DNA from: Calvatia gigantea
Taxonomy: Eukaryota > Basidiomycota > Agaricomycetes > Agaricales > Lycoperdaceae
Length of the DNA: 64,000 nucleotides
Direction: 5' to 3'
NCBI GenBank assembly: GCA_025093985.1
Contig: JACAAK010000005.1
Location: 2,170,001-2,234,000, forward strand
Each line of letters starts with the position of its first letter. Positions within the stretch are counted from its first letter, which is position 1. The translations under genes were made by a program, and so were the position numbers. Below, piece after piece: positions 61,345-64,000 of this stretch. The notes beneath the pieces were generated by a model. The model worked only from the letters and a program-made list of their open reading frames with translations. It was not told where the DNA came from and made no database searches.

Positions 61345-62179
61345 CGCAAATGAGTGGGGGAACTAAGTCGGCGAAAGCGGGGGGGGGGGGGAGGTAGAAA
61401 ATAGGTTAGATGGGGCTGAGAGAGATTTATATGCGGGGAGGGCGCACACGGGGACAAATCGCACACACAAGAGCATGATTATTCGAACCGCATCCGAACT
61501 CCGGCCAATTCCCCACGCCATGGTCCAATGAGTTATCCGTTCAATTGCGCGGTTATTACAGGTTACCGATGCCGGCGGTCCCTCTTTCTGCGTTTAATTG
61601 ATGCAACCCAATATGGGGATGTTCAAGTTGAAGTGGTAGGCCGAATGCTCTGTTCTTCGGCAGACTATCCGTCCTACCCCCGTGTCCTTCGAAGGTGTTA
61701 TTTGGTAACCTGCTTTAATCGGTGCCGCCTTAAACTAGTTACACCCGCTCAGTTTAACTCCGTTCCTCTCGGGAAGCAACCGGCATGATTTCAAAAGGAA
61801 ATGGCACTTCCTTATGGGTCTGAAATTAAACTACTTGCTCCATGTATTAAAAACAAAACGTAGTCCCGCCAGTATAGTTGAAATGTCCAACCAGTGGTGT
61901 GGCAAACATAAACAAGGAAGATGTAGAATAGGACATGTCATGTAAGCAAGGTCATAAAAATGGACAATAGGAACTAGCTGGGTGCTGTCGTATCATTCTA
62001 ACTGGAATGGTCAAGGTAGAATATGTGCGGGCGGCAACGACGACAAGGGAGTGGATGGGGGGTGAGATAACATCGATAGAAACATGCGTGGTGGATGTAT
62101 AGGATTGCAGTCCAATGATGATTAGACCATAGAATGGATGCGAAAAGATGTCCTTGGTGCGGTACGGGAGGGAAGGAAA
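61345..62179. other. Intergenic region with poly-G tract
   Basis: This is 835 bases between the nitronate monooxygenase start and the next gene stop. It contains a run of 13 G at 61379-61391, about 35 bp from the start codon. No further gene, RNA or repeat is seen. Confidence 0.5.
61379..61391. repeat. Poly-G (13) tract
   Basis: A run of thirteen G on the + strand, read as C13 in the nitronate monooxygenase 5' leader. Such tracts are error-prone in sequencing and can affect translation initiation. Confidence 0.85.
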
Positions 62180-64000
62180 TCACGGTGGTACGTCCTTTTG
62201 TTGAGTCAGGGGACTTGAAGTAATAGTAGAATCTGTATTTGGCGACACGGTGGACTTGGCTTCTTGCTTCTGGCCGTCGAGTGTAGGTATCCTAACGGTC
62301 TTCATACGTTTCCTCAAAATATCCAACTCCATCGCCAAATCCCTATCAAGAAAAGTTAGGCACACAATCCCCGAAAAAGGCATCAACCCGGCTACTCACT
62401 GAGCTGTTCTCGAAGCCTTATCACAATCCTTCCCACTCTTCTCAACCTCACCCTCCATCTTCTTAATCTCAGCAGTCCAAAATGCTTCGACCTCCTTCTG
62501 CGTCTTCGCATCTTGCTCTCTGAGCTTCTTAAACTCCTCTTCCCACATCTTTTCTCTCTCTTTCACATGCTGCGTCAGATCGCGATACTTCTTCCCGACG
62601 CCGTCGACTTCTTTTCTCCATCGCTCTTCGCGCTTCTTTCATCTCCGACCGAAGTAAATCGGTATCATGTTTCCAAGATTCGACCATTCCCTTGATACTG
62701 TCACGTAATGTGATATATTCCCGCTCAGACTTTTTCGAAAGAGCTGTAGATTCTACCAGTTGAGATTCCATTTCGCGTAGAGACTTCTTAGATGTCGAAG
62801 TCTCTTGTTTAAGCTGCTGTTTAAGTGTGGCAGCCTCTGCTTCTGCTTTTCTTGCTCGCTCAAGCACCTACAAATCAAAAGAAAAAAGAAGAAATAACGT
62901 CAGCTTAGCAGCCACAACGGGTTGGGGGAACGGTTACACACCTCTTGCAACAACCTCTCTTTCCGCGCGACGACATTATTTAACCCTTCGTTTTCAATCC
63001 TCAGCCTCTCCTCAACCTCCTTCAAATCCTCGACCTTCCTCGTCAAACTCGCAACTGTCCTTTGCGACAATCTCAACTGACTCTTGGTATTTTCCAGCGC
63101 ATGTCGCGCGTTAATAACCCCTGCTTGAAGATCCGCCAGGACCTTAGTCGTACCACCCGGCGTACTCGAAAGTCTTCTAGGTGAAGGCGAAGGTGGGTTT
63201 AACGAGCTAGAAGATATATCAACCCCTCCTCCTGGAGAGGTTATACTTGGGATATTGTTCAAAGACAAGTCGGTCGAGGAACGAGATTTGCCGATAGAGG
63301 GTATATGTTGACGGGTAGGCGTGGAAGTGTGCTGTCCGTCATCAGCCAACGCTCTTGCGTTTCCTGTCAGAAGAGAAAGGTAAATTATCATTTTTTGATC
63401 GGATCACGTAGAAATAGATGGAGTATGGAGTGTGCTGTACATACCTACTGCAGACACCGGAATTCCTGTCAGTCAACGAAACATGTAAACAAAAACGGAG
63501 ACTTCATATAAGAATCTAGCGGAGGACGAGGAGAGCAGGGAAGCGAGGGGGGAGGGAGGTGGGGGTAGTGAGGAAATTGACGTACGACTTAGTGAACGGG
63601 TGGGGCTGGAGGGTCGCCTGGACAACGCGATTCCTGGAGAAGAATTAAAGGCTGTGGGTATTCCCTCTCGTATCACATCTGTGCCGTTGGGGTCGGGTGC
63701 ATCATCCACGCGTCTTGGTAGTGGGAGGCTGGAATCTGGCCCAGCGATGCCTTGGAGAATGTCATAAGACGAGCGTCGTTTGGCTTTTGTAGTAGTTGGG
63801 GTAGGAGTATTATAGGAAGAGGGCGGTGTAGAGGTAGAGGCGATAGGAGTGGAAGTATCGTCAGAAGTCATAGAGAAAGAGAGATCAGGGGGATATGGCC
63901 GTGGACCCGCGCGGACGATATTTTCGAGTGATTGGAGCTGGGCTTGTTGATGTCTAATGCTGTGTTTCAACGAGGAAATTTGATTTCTTACGTGGACTAG
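62180..64000 (-). CDS. SHE3-like coiled-coil protein, 5' partial
   Basis: The gene enters from the right: an intron donor (GTAAG on the minus strand) lies near 63990, so the first exon is outside. The N-terminal part is Ser/Thr/Pro-rich (TSDDTSTPIASTSTPPSS and RRPSSPTRSLS). A long coiled coil follows: HALENTKSQLRLSQRTVASL, RIENEGLNNVVARKERLLQE, VLERARKAEAEAATLKQQLK, KKSLREMESQLVESTALSKK and YITLRDSIKGMVESWKHDTD. It ends with VEAFWTAEIKKMEGEVEKSG and a Ser/Thr tail before the stop at 62180. This pattern corresponds to mushroom proteins named SHE3-like. In yeast She3 is the adaptor between the Myo4 motor and mRNA. The assignment is from resemblance of the coiled-coil segment only. Confidence 0.62.

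Overview
The window is nuclear DNA from a filamentous basidiomycete, most likely an Agaricomycete. Protein-coding genes lie about 2.4 kb apart on both strands. Most are cut by many short GT-AG introns of roughly 45-65 bp, and the predicted proteins resemble mushroom-forming fungi rather than ascomycetes. I see no rRNA, convincing tRNA, transposon or CRISPR array. Gene ends and splice sites were read by hand from reading frames and splice motifs; family names come from remembered motifs, not a search.

Layout, left to right. A 5'-truncated Cys-rich/VWFA protein (+, 1-2700); a ZIP zinc transporter (-, 3406-4945); a ZNHIT2-like HIT zinc-finger protein (-, 5189-6874) divergent from an F-box/nucleotidyltransferase-like protein (+, 7125-8109); a GH47 alpha-mannosidase with a one-base frameshift (+, 8944-11370); glycerol kinase (+, 11679-13925); an AP180/CALM endocytic adaptor (+, 14049-17472); a NASP/Sim3 histone chaperone (+, 18063-19754); a seven-helix Pth11-like membrane protein (+, 20047-21256); gamma-glutamyl phosphate reductase (-, 21735-23280); ATP synthase alpha (-, 23537-25724) divergent from mitochondrial ribosomal protein bL21m (+, 25911-26425); PRP40 (-, 26670-29697); a decayed F-box gene (+, about 30568-31150); an acidic coiled-coil protein of unknown role (-, 32080-33708); MMS19 (-, 33902-38191) divergent from NDUFAF7 (+, 38382-40099, one-base frameshift); an EEF1AKMT4-like methyltransferase (-, 40174-41232); a serine carboxypeptidase (-, 42253-44508); a BTB protein (-, 45079-46095); a RING/coiled-coil protein (-, 46512-47477); ribosomal protein uL5/RPL11 (+, 48844-49543); a second RING/coiled-coil protein with a damaged splice donor (-, 49785-51160); VPS25 (-, 51495-52286); a GH35 beta-galactosidase (+, 52698-57011); a HIRIP3-like histone chaperone (-, 57097-58872); a nitronate monooxygenase (-, 59922-61344); and a SHE3-like coiled-coil protein running off the right edge (-, 62180 to beyond 64000).

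Most of this is housekeeping: splicing, translation, mitochondria, endosome and clathrin traffic, histone chaperoning, Fe-S delivery and carbohydrate enzymes. Nothing looks like a biosynthetic cluster or a defence island. Two divergent pairs, ATP1/bL21m and MMS19/NDUFAF7, share intergenic spacers under 200 bp and link related mitochondrial or Fe-S tasks, so shared promoters are plausible. The least ordinary items are the F-box/nucleotidyltransferase-like protein, the Cys-rich/VWFA protein, five Prk1-type phosphorylation motifs in the AP180 adaptor, a long Arg-Asp/Arg-Glu tail on PRP40, three single-base lesions in otherwise intact genes, and very small coding exons (3, 7, 8, 9 and 12 nt).
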